64,000 bases of DNA from Rhizophagus clarus (Eukaryota; Glomeromycota; Glomeromycetes; Glomerales; Glomeraceae), in contig BLAL01000262.1 of NCBI GenBank assembly GCA_015698045.1, positions 870,501-934,500 of the forward strand, written 5' to 3'. Below are positions 44,944 to 56,871 of this stretch, one piece after another. The notes under the pieces are model-generated. The model did not search any database and was not told the DNA's origin. It saw only the letters and a program-made list of their open reading frames with translations. The position numbers and the translations under genes are program-made. The stretch's first letter is position 1; each line of letters begins with the position of its first letter.

Positions 44944-46041
44944 TGTATTAACGAAAAAAAAAAATTTTATTTTATTAAGTTTGAAGTACTTTATATTTAC
45001 AATTGAAAAAAATGGACTCATTTAATAACTTACATAAAAATCCCAGGTTTTTCAATTTTTTTGTGAAATTTCCCAATTATATTAATCTATCTATCGTCTC
45101 ATGTAATGATAGAACTATAAATGAATTTTTATTGTTTCCTGGTTTGTCAATAAAATTATAAGCCGCTAACAAAGATAACAATGATTAACCTTTTAACTAA
45201 CCATATTTATAATAAAAGAGATCTTTTTTTTTTGAGTCATTATGATATTCTGATTCATAAACGCATAGAAATCAAGCGCGTGTTAAATCACATGAAATCC
45301 ATTTAGAATCACGATTCTGTAATGAATATACTAAGCTTAAATTATATATTATCAACCATAATAATCATTATTGTGATACTTTTAAAGTGAAATTGAATAT
45401 TCATTCACCTACAAATTAATTATTATATTTCTCTTTTAGAAATCATTAAATCGAATTGTTATTACGCCATTTGACGTTAATAATATTACTAATACCTATA
45501 AGGGGTCACGTTAAAATTTCGAAACTCATGGTTCCGACAAAATCTTAGTACCGAGCTGATGTCATAATCCGATAACACATGATTTTTTCATTATACCGCA
45601 TTTCGGATTTTTTTCAGGATTTAGTCTGTCGGGATAATGTATCGTCGTATATTGAGAGTTTCGATCGGAATTTCGTAGTATCAAACTCCATATGCAATTT
45701 AATTCATGTTTTCTGAAATGAAATTTTGTAATATTCGCACTCTTATAACTCATAATTTTTTCTTCTTACAGATGAAGAACGATATAACGGATCCCAGTAG
45801 TAAAATTTCGATAATCGAACAAATATAGATTTATCGGAACACGTGCGCGAACATAATCTATAAAAAGAAAAAAATAAATCGATTATTACCCAAAACTGTT
45901 TGAGTTACTTTCTCTCTTCAATTAACAAATGTGCACGTTATCCTCTTAAATATATAAAGTCTATGGAAATAAAAAAAAAAATTCAACACCGTAATTTTCT
46001 ATAAAATACAATATTATTTATTAATACATCTCGATTTGTCG
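44944..46041. other. intergenic, no gene seen
   Basis: AT-rich. The 63-codon minus-strand frame at 45562-45753 lacks any support. Confidence 0.4.
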
Positions 46042-47012
46042 TAGAGCTTGGAACCGGTTAAGCTTAACCGGTTAATTAATCGGTCAAATTAACCGGTTAA
46101 ATGCAGATCATTGTCATATATAGATAATATGCAACATCTCGGGGAATTTTTTTTTGCAATTTTATACTGTTTAACGATAATTTTATTTAAACATTTTTTA
46201 AGTCAATAAATTTTTTTGTTTAAATAGGACACTAAAAATAAATATCTTTATTTTATAAATTACAATTATGACTGAACTGCCCGAAGATGATAATTTTTCT
46301 GATTAATAAGTATATTACAGAAAAACCAGATTATACTTACAATCCTTATAAATGGTGGAATAAACATAAAAAAGATTTCCATAATATTCATATTAGCACA
46401 AAAATTTTTATCAACCACCCAGCCACTTCCTTTCCTAGTGAACGCCTTTTTTCAGATGCTGGGAATAATATGACTAACAAGCGTACATCCTTAAGCTCAA
46501 AAATTTTTCAAGAAAATATTGTTCATAAAAAGAAATGCAAATTTATGGATATATTTACACAACTTGCTAATAAGGTAAATAATATTATTAAACATTCTAT
46601 TTGAATTTCAAATATCAAATTAACATCATTTATAAAATTTAGAAATAACTTTTATGAATGCCAATGAATTACCAATTATTAAATTATCTTTTTTTTTATT
46701 GATATTTATTTAATTGTTTATTTGTATTTTTTGATGCAATGGGAATTTTAGGTGAAAATGCAACATCATATGTATTATAATTATAATATATATTTTTTTT
46801 TTAAAATAAATAAATTTATGTTTTATATAAAATATTTAATATTTACTAGCCGTTCCATACAATAAATTGAAAAAAACATATTATTAATCGGTTAATAACC
46901 GGTTAACCATATCACAAATTAACCGATTAATTAACCGGTTAATTAACCGGTTAAGGCACTGATTAACCGATTTTTAACCGGTTAAGGTTTTTTGTACCGG
47001 TTCCAAGCTCTA
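46042..47012. mobile_element. 971-bp internally deleted hAT element
   Basis: Ends TAGAGCTTGGAACCGGT and ACCGGTTCCAAGCTCTA. The flanking octamers ATTTGTCG (46034-46041) and TATTGTCG (47013-47020) match at 6 of 8 positions. Both subterminal regions are packed with TTAACCGGTTAA words (46054-46100 and 46890-46990), probable transposase-binding sites. The interior keeps only the C-terminal part of a hAT transposase, so the copy is defective. Confidence 0.85.
46287..46604 (+). pseudogene. hAT transposase C-terminal dimerisation domain
   Basis: The frame encodes NPYKWWNKHKKDFHNIHIS and HPATSFPSERLFSDAGN then MTNKRTSLSS, the hallmark hAT dimerisation block (P-x-x-W-W, P-A-T-S-x-x-S-E-R-x-F-S-x-A-G, R-x-x-L). 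Just upstream, another frame starting at 46268 reads MTELPEDDNFSD and then stops, so a frameshift separates the start from this block. The catalytic core is absent. Confidence 0.85.
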
Positions 47013-47100
47013 TATTGTCGTTCCGAATTTTTAATGATGAATCTTTTTAAATTCCTTATTTGTTACTAATTTTTATGGTATATCATGTTTATTTTATAGG

Positions 47101-47452
47101 CATGTTGTTTAATAGATAACTTTGAAATCTATCCTCATTCTCCTGATTTACCATTATTTATTGATGTAACGCTTGTAAGTTTACAGGTCCTTCAGCAGAA
47201 ACATTCACATTAATTGCTTCGATCGAAGACAATAATCATGTAAAATTTTCATTAAAACGGACGACAGACTGGTTCATCAGTGGGTGGCTGAAATTGCTGC
47301 TTAATGTACAGTCGGAATCCCTGTATCTGTTCCGAGGTTCTCTTATATGTTCTTGCGGAGAAATCAGTTTAAAGGACCAGATTCTTTTAATGACAAAATT
47401 CTATCAATCAAACCGGGATAGTTTAACTAAGCAGTATGATTTCCTTACGTGA
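47101..47452 (+). pseudogene. unrecognised gene remnant with one frameshift
   Basis: After the acceptor-like TTTATTTTATAG the sequence reads CCLIDNFEIYPHSPDLPLFI and DVTL. From 47165 a second frame reads CKFTGPSAETFTLIASIEDN, FSLKRTTDWFISGWLKLLLN and SESLYLFRGSLICSCGEISL to a TGA at 47450-47452. The two frames meet near 47170 and the composition is clearly protein-like, so a single indel broke a real exon. The CSCG pair may be part of a metal site. Family not recognised. Confidence 0.4.
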
Positions 47453-47924
47453 TTTATCTTACCTTTTTATTCTCCTACTTATTTAATTGTTTATTTATTT
47501 ATTTATTTAATTTCACTGTTAGACTTAGCATGTTCTTTTTTATATATCTGGAAGCATTTGGCTCTCCCCTTAGTAGTTGACTAGGAATTATGTAATTACA
47601 TTTTTAACTCCGCTTTTTCAACTATTGAAATTACGACTAACAGGATTTTGGCTAGCCGATTATGGAGAGTATGTCGTGTATGACAAATAAAATCTATTTT
47701 TAGAAGCAGGGCGGGATGAGGCGGAATAAATCTTTTTTGCGTGTGAGAAGACAGGGGATGTTACACGACAAAATAAGAAACATTCGGTTTTGGTGTTACC
47801 CGAAATATTAAATATTCATTTTTTTAATATTAAAAGATACGTAATTATTGTTGAAATATTTTATATAATTGACGCTAAATATAAATAATTCAAATTATCT
47901 TAATTACAATACTGGTCTTTGCAA
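47453..47924. other. intergenic, no gene seen
   Basis: TTTA/TTTATT simple repeats (47480-47510) and nothing else of note. Confidence 0.4.
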
Positions 47925-47932
47925 TCTTTGTA

Positions 47933-48469
47933 TAGAGTTTCCCAACGGGTTATCCTATGAATAATTCGGATAACTTGTTAAAAAATTTGAAATCCGGATA
48001 TCCTATTAAAAAGGATAAAGGATAATCCGGATAAATTATCCTAGAATAATCCGGATTATTCTAGGATAATGAAGTGATTTGTGGAATTATATTTTTTTAT
48101 ACTGTATATCCATTCTTTGACTATATGATCTCACCCATATATAAAATACGATTACAGTCATGCAATATTTATTATGTATAAATTAATAAAAGACATTTCA
48201 CGTTAGATATAATCAAAAATATCATGATTGTATTAATAAAACGCCTTCATTTTTTATTATGATAACTCGCAAAACTTATATTTATTATTTATTTTTTATA
48301 ATAATTATAGTATCTGCGGCAATCCTAGGATAATCCGGATTATCCTATAGGATTATCCATTTTGTGAACTACAGATCCGGATAACCGTTCAAAAATTATC
48401 CGGATGCATCTATTATCCTAGGATATCCGGATACAATCCTAGGATATTATCCGTTTGAGGAAAACTCTA
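47933..48469. mobile_element. 537-bp hAT-type MITE, perfect 8-bp target duplication
   Basis: Ends TAGAGTTTCCC and GGAAAACTCTA. The octamer TCTTTGTA flanks both sides (47925-47932, 48470-48477). The subterminal regions carry many CCTAGGATAATCCGGATTAT words in both orientations. The interior is AT-rich and non-coding. Confidence 0.92.
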
Positions 48470-48929
48470 TCTTTGTAATGTAATTTCTGTGTACCAATGT
48501 AGACAGCTTTTTGAAATAAAGAATATTATTAATTCCCATATTTTTTTTATTAATCTTTAGTTGAATAACTACAAAAAGATACGCTATAAACTTTATATTT
48601 TATTGTACATGTCGTGCGAGTACAGTAAATGTTATTAAAACTTTATTGAAATAAATTTTTTACACCTTTATTTGTTACACAATAATTAATAACGCGTACT
48701 AAAATAATAGTTGGGCCGATCGTTACTAAAAATCTTATTAGTTTGCGCGGTCCTTTGTATTACCATATGTATTACTATAAGATTGCACCAACTTAATGTT
48801 AATTAATGAAAGTATATTATACCACTCTTGTGCACATAGATTTTCACTTATAGAAACCTCTTATTCAAAGAAAGAAAAATTCACGCTTTGGAATATATTA
48901 ATAATCGAAAATACCAATCCTTCACAGAC

Positions 48930-49253
48930 TCTAATTACTAGCAATATAACAATTCAAACAGTGATACAGAAATTTCTCCCTCGCAATCCACATCCAATGT
49001 CATTCAAATAGTAGCGATACTATTCCTCACCAGCAATATAACGAAACGTCCCGGAAAGAAATTATCCAATCACAGAATTAGAATGTTTAGCAGTAGTTTG
49101 AGGAATATGACATTTTCTTAAGTATTTAATAAATCGATCATTTACAGCATTAATATTAATTCTCTTCAGATAAATGATAATTCAAATGTTCAAGATCGCC
49201 TTCAATAAATTCCGAGCCATTCTTCTTTACAAATTAATTCACAAACCCAATAA
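48930..49253 (+). pseudogene. third, decayed member of the N/Q-rich family
   Basis: In shifting frames the DNA reads SNY-stop-QYNNSNSDTEISPSQ and STSNVIQ, then SDTIPHQQYNETSRKEII, then INSLQINDNSNVQDRLQ-stop and SSLQINSQTQ-stop. The order follows the 22-kb and 57.5-kb proteins (PNYQ...SPSQS...N..P..QQY...INS...SDIQ.RLQQ...NNSQT). At least three stops and one frameshift make it dead. The N-terminal part is not identifiable. Confidence 0.5.
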
Positions 49254-51579
49254 ATCTTCTATCCAGTGATTTTAATGTTTCGTACATAAATTTCTTGGAG
49301 TTTAATTAATAGTACAAATAAGTGAAAAATAACAAATTGATATTATTTATTACTTGTATTTCTAGTTACTTTATTATATCTTGAATATGTATGTTGATTA
49401 AGTATTTTTTGACAGAAATTATAAATCTGTAATTGTTGTAACTTGTGACTTATTCTAAATTTCTCTGATGACTAAAAATTAATTATTAAACACAAAAAAG
49501 ATAATTTGCAATAAAAGCGCAGAAGACTCGCACATGTAACATTCATCCACATACAATTTTTTCCTTCAGTTAAAGCATTAATATTTTTTCATAAATAACA
49601 AGGAGATCTCATTTATTCATATATAATTAATATAATTTATGTCTAATGTAAAAAAAAAAAAAAAATTTTTTTTATATATTTGCTTGAATTAAGACGTAAT
49701 TAGTAACATTTAATAAGTACAATATTGGTCTAATTATAAACGGTAATGATATTATAGGCTGAATTTCCTGTTCACATGAATCATTGAGGACTTGATTACT
49801 AATCCACTAACAGTTAGCGTCAATAATCACGAAAAAAGAAAATTCCCGACACGTTCGGATATTACTACCAAATAGGTTTAGCGACTTGGAAAGCAATACA
49901 CAAGAATAAACTTAAAATATTAGTAATGGAATTTTTATTTAAACAATGATAATAAATATAGCAGTTTTTCGGGCAAAGCTAATTTTTCTAATTTTTCCTA
50001 AAATGACCCGCTTAATTCATTTCCAAATTAGGATTTCGGAGGTTCCGGATAGTTTCGGCTGCTTATATTGGGCGAAACATGGATGGGCTTTGAAAAATAG
50101 TTTCGCCCAAAACACTATAAATATATCATCACTGAATTTTTCAATAATCATTTAGATCTCTTTCCTTTTATATATAATTTCAGCAAAAAGTATTACTATT
50201 TTTAGAAACTAGCTGAAATTATCATAATTCCAATCCCGAAAGAATGTGAAGAATAGCCAATTTTTTTTTGGCTGCCATATTACTTGAGTTGAATAAACCA
50301 TCATATAATTTAAATATCAATTATTAAGCAATTTATTTTAATGTTTTTTCGAAACTACTAATTCATTTACTATATATTATTTTCTTCTATTTAATGCGCA
50401 CGCAAGTTGTCATTTGACTAAAAAAACAAAAATCCTTCTATACAATGTTATGACAAAATTAAACCATATTTTAATTAATCGTTCGTGTAATATTTGTAGT
50501 AAAAAATCAGCGTATCAAGGTCGATGCTAGTATTCACAATGGATGATTGAGAGACATTAATCATTATGACAGGTAAACAATAAACAAATAACAGGACATA
50601 TATTCTGAAATTATATAAAATAGATTTTATTTGAACATTTGTAAATACATTAATAAATATACGGCACGAAATAAACAATAAATTTTTTTCTTAGGAAAAA
50701 GCTACGAATATTATCATAGGGAAAGATGACATCTTATAAGAGTGGCATAATTTAAATAAAATATATAATAAAATAAATACGAAAATAGACAGTGTACGAA
50801 AATGGATATAAAACAGTATACACGAATGAAATGTGGAGGAGATGCAGCCGAGATTAAATAATTGTAAAGTTATCGTTATAATAGTACGTATTACTACATT
50901 TATTTCGATAAAAAGTTGAAATAAATGTAGGCTAATTTTTTAAAGTTAATTAATTTTTATTAAAATATGAACAATTTATAATTAATATAATAATTTAACG
51001 AACGTATAATATCAACTTACCCAGTGGCATTGATGATTCACGTTCGACAATAAGTTTAACGGTCATTAATATAATCATCCTAAAAAGATAGAATAGTTTT
51101 TAATTAAAATATTAAAAATTAACACCAACAGAACACAAACATAACCCCAAACTTACAAAAAGAAGTAATCTTTCAAATATCGGTAGCTTTGATATTGATA
51201 TCACGAATTGCTACAAAGTTCAAACTTGAGAAAAAGTTCAGGGTTTAAATACCTTTTTGATTCATTCTGAATAAATAAAAAGCCACTTACATATTTAATT
51301 AACACAAATTTATATAAAGGTTACATGAAATACGGAACCGATACTGGGTTTTCTCTATATTAACCGATTTTTTCTAAAAACGATGAAACTATTAGAAAGG
51401 TCGATTACTCTTTTTTAAAAAAATGTTTGCGTACTATGTATTTGAGAGTGGCGAAGTAATTATTTGTCCAACTTTTGATAAATTAAGATTTTGATGTTTT
51501 TTTAGAAAATTTTCTTTCCTTTAGAAAACGAATTATAGTACAAGTGATACATGTCACTAGCAAATCAGATTATTGAGAA
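49254..51579. other. long intergenic stretch
   Basis: No firm gene. 49960-50130 holds repeat-like DNA (TTTCGGCTGCTTATATTGGG, AGTTTCGCCCAAAAC). 50158-50245 is the second copy of the 19866 repeat. A 67-codon minus-strand frame at 50475-50678 is hydrophobic and unsupported. Confidence 0.4.
50158..50245. repeat. dispersed repeat copy 2 (matches 19866-19960)
   Basis: TTTCCTTTTATATATAATT, CAGCAAAAAGTATTAC, TTTTTAGAAACTAGCTGAAA and ATCATAATTCCAATCCC follow the same order as copy 1 with about 80% identity by eye. Confidence 0.6.
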
Positions 51580-51855
51580 TTAATAGTCGATGAAGGATTT
51601 AAAATCGTCGAAAAAAATAATTAATTGCTTAAAAAGAGTTTTGATTCTAAATAGATCGTGAAACAAAACATTGGCGTGAATAATGCATAACATTTTTACA
51701 TAGTACATTCGAAAACCATTTATGGGATGGAAAACATACATACTGTATGGAACACGATCGAAATATTTTTTGAAATCGTCGAAATCGGGCAAAACTTTTG
51801 TCAGATGACTACTACTAATTAATATTCTTGACTTGATTATTGGTAGCTCATTCAC
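51580..51855 (-). CDS. hypothetical 91-residue protein
   Basis: An open frame beginning MNELPIIKSRILISSSHLTK with mixed, not purely low-complexity, composition (FDDFKKYFDRVPYSMYVFHP). No motif, no TATA box or intron evidence, no paralogue in the window. Could be an orphan gene or a chance frame. Confidence 0.25.
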   Translation of the reverse strand: MNELPIIKSRILISSSHLTKVLPDFDDFKKYFDRVPYSMYVFHPINGFRMYYVKMLCIIHANVLFHDLFRIKTLFKQLIIFFDDFKSFIDY

Positions 51856-52558
51856 TTAAAATAATATTCAACTCCCCTTAAATTAAATTTGTGTTACAAT
51901 ACTCTTACTTTATTTTATTTTTATCTTCGAAAGATGATCGATCAGTAATCGTTATAATTTATTATTAATAATCTAAATTATTATTATTTATACTTTATCA
52001 CTTTATCTATTACATTAAAAGATCAAGTGAGATTATTTATAATATAGGACAACAATTCCTGTCCTAAGGCTTTGAAGTTTTTTGTACGACGCACCTGGCG
52101 CACCAGAACCCACACAACATAGAACTATATGTTGATTTATTTTATTTTATTGTGCATTTGCCAAGATATGCATTTTTTAAAAAAAATTCAGGTAATGGAT
52201 TATGGATTTATAAATAAAAAAAATGATATGTATATTACGTCATAATTGGTATATTATCACATGATCACCGCCTTAAATTTAGTCGATCTATACTAAAGCC
52301 AAGGCTAAATACAATCTTGTTTAAAAACAATTTGGTTAATAAGGTAACTACATTACATCTTAAGTTTAATAAGAAGTAAGTAAGACGAGAACTTGTGAAA
52401 AGATGAAAATTCGAACCAAAGCTAATGTAGATAATTTGGTCAGAGTGATATTTTGTAATTCATCATTAAATAATTTGAAGTCTTTGGAAAGTTAAGACTT
52501 AAAGATTTGACGTATCGATTTTATTTATTTTGAATTACAGATTATTTCAAATATTACG
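51856..52558. other. intergenic, no gene seen
   Basis: AT-rich. A short GC-richer spot at 52085-52110 (CGACGCACCTGGCGCACCAG) is unexplained. Confidence 0.4.
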
Positions 52559-52664
52559 CCCTATGAAAAAAATATGTACTTAAAATGTGCTTAAAATTTT
52601 AAAATATTCTTAAAACATACTTAAAATTTTAAATACATTTTAAGTATATATTTTTTTCATAGGG
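52559..52664. mobile_element. 106-bp near-perfect inverted-repeat MITE
   Basis: CCCTATGAAAAAAATATGTA followed by CTTAAAATGT is repeated inverted at the right end with only a few changes, so almost the whole element is one hairpin (about 43-bp arms). The interior is TTAAAATTTTAA words. No clear target duplication. Confidence 0.85.
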
Positions 52665-53810
52665 ATATACTAATTAACGCTTCTAAAATTCGAAGTAACG
52701 AATTAAAGGCTTTTTTAATAAATTAATCTATAAACGTGAAAATAGGATTTATTATATTATCTTTAACATGTGGAAATGTAAAAAAAGTCATTAATATTCT
52801 ACCAATACAAATTTATAACCTTTTTTCCAATAAAGTCGCGATTAACAGAAAATCATTATTATTCGGCTGAAAATAAGTATGTAATATACTGGTAAATTTT
52901 TAATTTATTTCCCGATATATAAATTCTAAATATTTCAATACTTACTTGAATAATTTGAAAATAAAAACCCGTTTAACGCATGTAATACTATGCTAAACAT
53001 GAGGAACGAAATTTATTCCGAAACTTAGTTTCGGAACATGCGTTTATTTCGTTTATTTCCTAAAATTCTGAATCCCAATACTTCTATACCAAAATGTACA
53101 GTAACTGATCTCGCATTGGAATAGCACTCGCCAATTATGTGTTTTTCCATTGCTGGCGTTTTTCCAGAATCGAAAAGTTTGTTTAAAAGCTGTAATTCAT
53201 TTTATTCATTTCATCTCCTTCAAAAAATCCCCAGGCTTTTTGGGCATCTGCCAATAATATTTGCATTTTGAATTAGATGACGGCATTTTTTAAAATTAGT
53301 ATTTTAAGTATTCTCTTTTTTACTTTATCAGTCGATGAATGATTAAGAAATTAGGAATGGTTTCAGGAATCAGAATTAGTTTCGAAATATCATAGTTATT
53401 TCGGGTTTCGGATGAAATTCGATTCATGCCTGGAAATTTATTGAAGCTGCCAGCTGATTTTACAAGTGCACCAATCAGATTGTGAATTTTTGTAGTATTT
53501 GATCAAAAATCGAGGAAAATATGCGAAAAATACGCAAAAATTCACAAAAAATCATTTGAGTTAAAAAAAGTATTTGAAAAGTTAGTTCATCATATTTATT
53601 TATAAGAAACAAGGTATTTATTTTATTATTAAGTTTAAATTACGAAATTTAAAGAATCGACAAATTCAAACCTTTTGAACTAAAACTAAATGAGGCTTCA
53701 ACGATGATAATTTAGGATTTATGCTAAGGATCTCATTGTTTTATTGGAACAAGAGCGAGCCTTTCAACGCTAAAAAATTATCTGAAGCTGTTTATTGGTT
53801 AAGAATATAT
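52665..53810. other. intergenic, no gene seen
   Basis: AT-rich. TTTCGGGTTTCGGATGAAAT (about 53400) and neighbouring GAAACTAGTTTCGG-like words suggest worn repeats. Confidence 0.4.
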
Positions 53811-53990
53811 TCCCTAAAAAAGAATTCCATAAAATGTCCGTCTATCTAGAAAATGTCCTGAATATTGCGATATTCTGGAGTCTGGACACTTTCTACTTTC
53901 TAGACATTTTACGAACCCTAATGTCCGGAATATCTCAATATTCTGGACATTTTCCGAATATCTTCGATAACAATTCTGGACATTCCTCTT
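53811..53990. repeat. degenerate TGTCCGGA-family copy
   Basis: CCCTAAAAAAGAATTCC followed by AATGTCCG, TCTGGACA, AATGTCCGGAATATC and TTCTGGACATT words, as in the 15345-15991 element but shorter and with poorly preserved ends. Frames over it on both strands are repeat artefacts. Confidence 0.5.
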
Positions 53991-55553
53991 TTAAGGATTT
54001 TATACGTATAGATGAAAGAATTGATACATTTATTACAATCATTTTTGCTAGTGTCACTGCAAATTAGAACGTTGTGAGATTTGTATTCAATAATTAATCT
54101 ATGATTCTGAAGAACATCTGATAAATTTATTGGTATGTTATTTCTATCGCAGTTTTCAAAACACATAACATACAAAAAAAAAAATTTGTGAAATTGCTTG
54201 TAATGCATTTTATCTATCATTTCCGAAATCAACTACCAATACCAGTAATATATACTTGCTTGTTATTCCATGGGGTTTATGCAATACCATGGAGACTAGC
54301 ATATAGAAACATGTAGAATTCCATACATTTCTATATAGTTTACATGAATCCACGTATTTTATTAAGGAATCATGTGGATCTATGTTATATGTTTCGTCGC
54401 AGGTTATTTGGAAAATATTGGAATCATTCGGATTTCTACAAATTCCATGATGTACCGACAATCAAAATATTTGCAATGAATTAGTTGTTATATTAGGATA
54501 TTAAGTTATAATATAACAAAAGCTTTATCGATTTATTTTCAAATCTAACACCATCCTCTCACTAAGGCATTATGAATAATAATCTTTGAACGTAATCTTT
54601 CATCATCAAAGTAAATTTTAGTAAATGACAAATAATAAATTATCCACTATCCCCATGATACCATCGAAGAAGATACACTAAGTGTCATTGGAATTCTTTA
54701 CCGAGTTTTTAATGCTTAACTAAAATTTAACCATCATCAATTAAGCAGTCATACGGATTCATTTACTGTGAATGTTAAATTATAAAATTATGTTAGCATA
54801 ATGCATGTTATTAAAAATATACGTACTGTATCAACGAAATTTACCAAATGTTCTCTAAGTAATAATGAAAGAGTTACGGTTGAAATGAATTATCATTAAA
54901 CAAATGTATATGTATTAATTAATAAACAGCTTCAAATAATTATTCAGCCCATTATATTTTAAGAATTACTAATACCAGCATCATCAATCAAATTATCTGA
55001 GTATGATATTTCCTATCATGTACAGATGTACTTTAATGTTCGTATCATCATTAGATTCAACAGAAGCTTGATCCGTATAATATTTACAAACCTAAATAAA
55101 CCTTTTTACGGTATATATATATATACATATATATGTATATTTGAGCGTGAGGAGCTATTCGAAATGAAGGTTATCGCTATTAATTTTCTTAATATTAAAG
55201 AATATGTAATGTTGAGCGTCTGTATTAAAATAATTTTTTAGAAAAACAAATTAAAGTCATACCAATTTTTGTAATAATGAGTTTATTCATGTGCAAATTT
55301 TACTTTTGAGGAATAAAAATTTAACAGCCACTGGTCATATCATGAAAAAAAAAGAGAGAGAAATTGTTTTTATTAAGGTTTGCAAAAATATTTATGGCAC
55401 AGTATCCTCTTTAAATGTATAGTATACGTATATAATTAAAGTTGTCCAAAATTAACTAAATTTACCAATCAATAATTCATAATTCTGACCGAATTTTTCT
55501 TAATTCTGGCCGAATCCGTAATGCCGGCCTAAATTACATTAAAATCAGGTTAG
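53991..55553. other. intergenic, no gene seen
   Basis: AT-rich. CATGGGGTTT/CCATGGAG words near 54270-54290 and an (TA)n run near 55120. The CCGGCC repeat at about 55486-55540 matches the 12945 family. Confidence 0.4.
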
Positions 55554-55755
55554 GCCAGACCAAGCAGATAGTGTGTTTAACATAAAGTCTGGGGTCAGAG
55601 AGATGGGGGAAGTCTAATTAATTGGCTAAAACTTGAACATCATGATTTTTATCAATTTCATCCAATTAAAATTGCAAATAATTGTTGTTCAAGAATCATT
55701 TTGAAAACAAAAAGGAGGGGGGATTATGTTAAACATACTTTTTGCTTGGTCTGGC
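55554..55755. mobile_element. 202-bp MITE with ~32-bp terminal inverted repeats
   Basis: The left end GCCAGACCAAGCAGATAGTG then TGTTTAACATAA and the right end (minus strand) GCCAGACCAAGCAAAAAGTA then TGTTTAACATAA match at about 28 of 32 positions. The interior is non-coding. Superfamily and target duplication undetermined. Confidence 0.75.
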
Positions 55756-56424
55756 TTTATAGGTAACACTGCATTGATATAATGTAACATCATTTTTAAT
55801 TAATTATAAACATATTCATCTAGTTTTCAAGAACACTTTTATAAACTTTAAAAATTAAAAACTTTGCTTTATTCAGTTGCATCTAGCTAAAGAAGGTTGT
55901 TAATTATTAGATTACTTGAATATTACAAATTAATAAAGTATTAAGAAAACTTTTCAACCATTTCTTATTGCTTATTTTTTTTTTAAATATTATATAAATA
56001 TCTTTTATTTTAACGCTACTTTAAATATAAAAAAATACATTTTACTTATTCATAATGTACTATTTGTATTATGATTTAACAAAGCAAATAGACCTAATAG
56101 AACATAAGAATTTTTTCTATGAATGAATAATTTTAATTTTTGTTTATTTTTATGTTTAATAAATTTAAAATTTAAAAATTTAAAAGTTTTTTTCTAATAA
56201 ATTTTAAAAATTTACATGATTACTACAATAGTATCAATACTACATTAAAGGTTTAATTTAAATTAACAAAGTAACATTATATTTATTTAGTTTTTTAACC
56301 GAAAAACTACTAATAATATCCAAATAAATCTAATAGTATTATTTTAATAAATAAAAAATTTTTATTAGCATTCTAATTAAAAATTTAACAAAATTTATAG
56401 ATAACAAAATAGCTTATTACATTG
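55756..56424. other. AT-rich flank of array B
   Basis: TTAAAAATTTAAAA-type low-complexity sequence, no gene. Less regular than the arrays of the 6-kb element. Confidence 0.4.
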
Positions 56425-56871
56425 GTAAGTTTCAAATTTTTAGGAATCTTATCAAAAAATACTTACTAATGTTTTATAATTTCTTTTTTATAGATTTCAG
56501 AATTCGATCAGAATTTGGAATTTGAGACGGGTAAGTATTTCTAAAAGGGGAATGAGCGGGTTTGATTTTTTATGTATTAAAGAGTATTTACTAACATTCT
56601 TTAACTTCTCTTTTGTAGATTTTGGAGTGAAATTTGGAATTCGAGACGGTTAAGTATTTCTAAAAGTAGGAGGGTGCGGATTTGAATATAACGTTCACTA
56701 ACTTCTCTTATTTGCGAAATTTAGATTGGAACTTGGAATAATTCAAGATAGGTGAGTATTTCTAAAGGGAGAAGGAGTGGGTTTATATAAGAACACTCAC
56801 TAATATTCTTTAACTTCTCTTTTTGTAGATTTTGAACTGGAACTTCAAATTGGAATTTAAACATATTGTAG
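56425..56871 (+). repeat. tandem micro-exon/intron array B
   Basis: Four intron-like segments: 56425-56493, 56531-56618, 56649-56724, 56752-56828 (69-88 nt). Donors are GTAAGT (two), GTTAAG and GTGAGT. Each has an ACTAAC/ACTAAT branch word and a TTTGTAG/TTTATAG/TTTAG acceptor. Three donors are followed by the same TATTTCTAAA, so introns as well as exons were copied. Exon pieces of 37, 30 and 27 nt start ATT and end GACG(G) or ATAG. Splicing leaves a codon GAT across the junctions and an open run (SEFDQNLEFETDFGVKFG, continuing IRDDWNLE) before a stop in the third piece. Similar in design to array A. Confidence 0.65.

Noticed and set aside
49946..50155. 69-codon plus-strand frame
   Set aside because: Lies in repeat-like DNA with TTTCGGC/GCCCGAAA words and has no conserved motif.
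53795..54232. Overlapping frames on both strands (90 and 104 codons)
   Set aside because: They overlap the TGTCC repeat copy. No motif, and they contradict each other.
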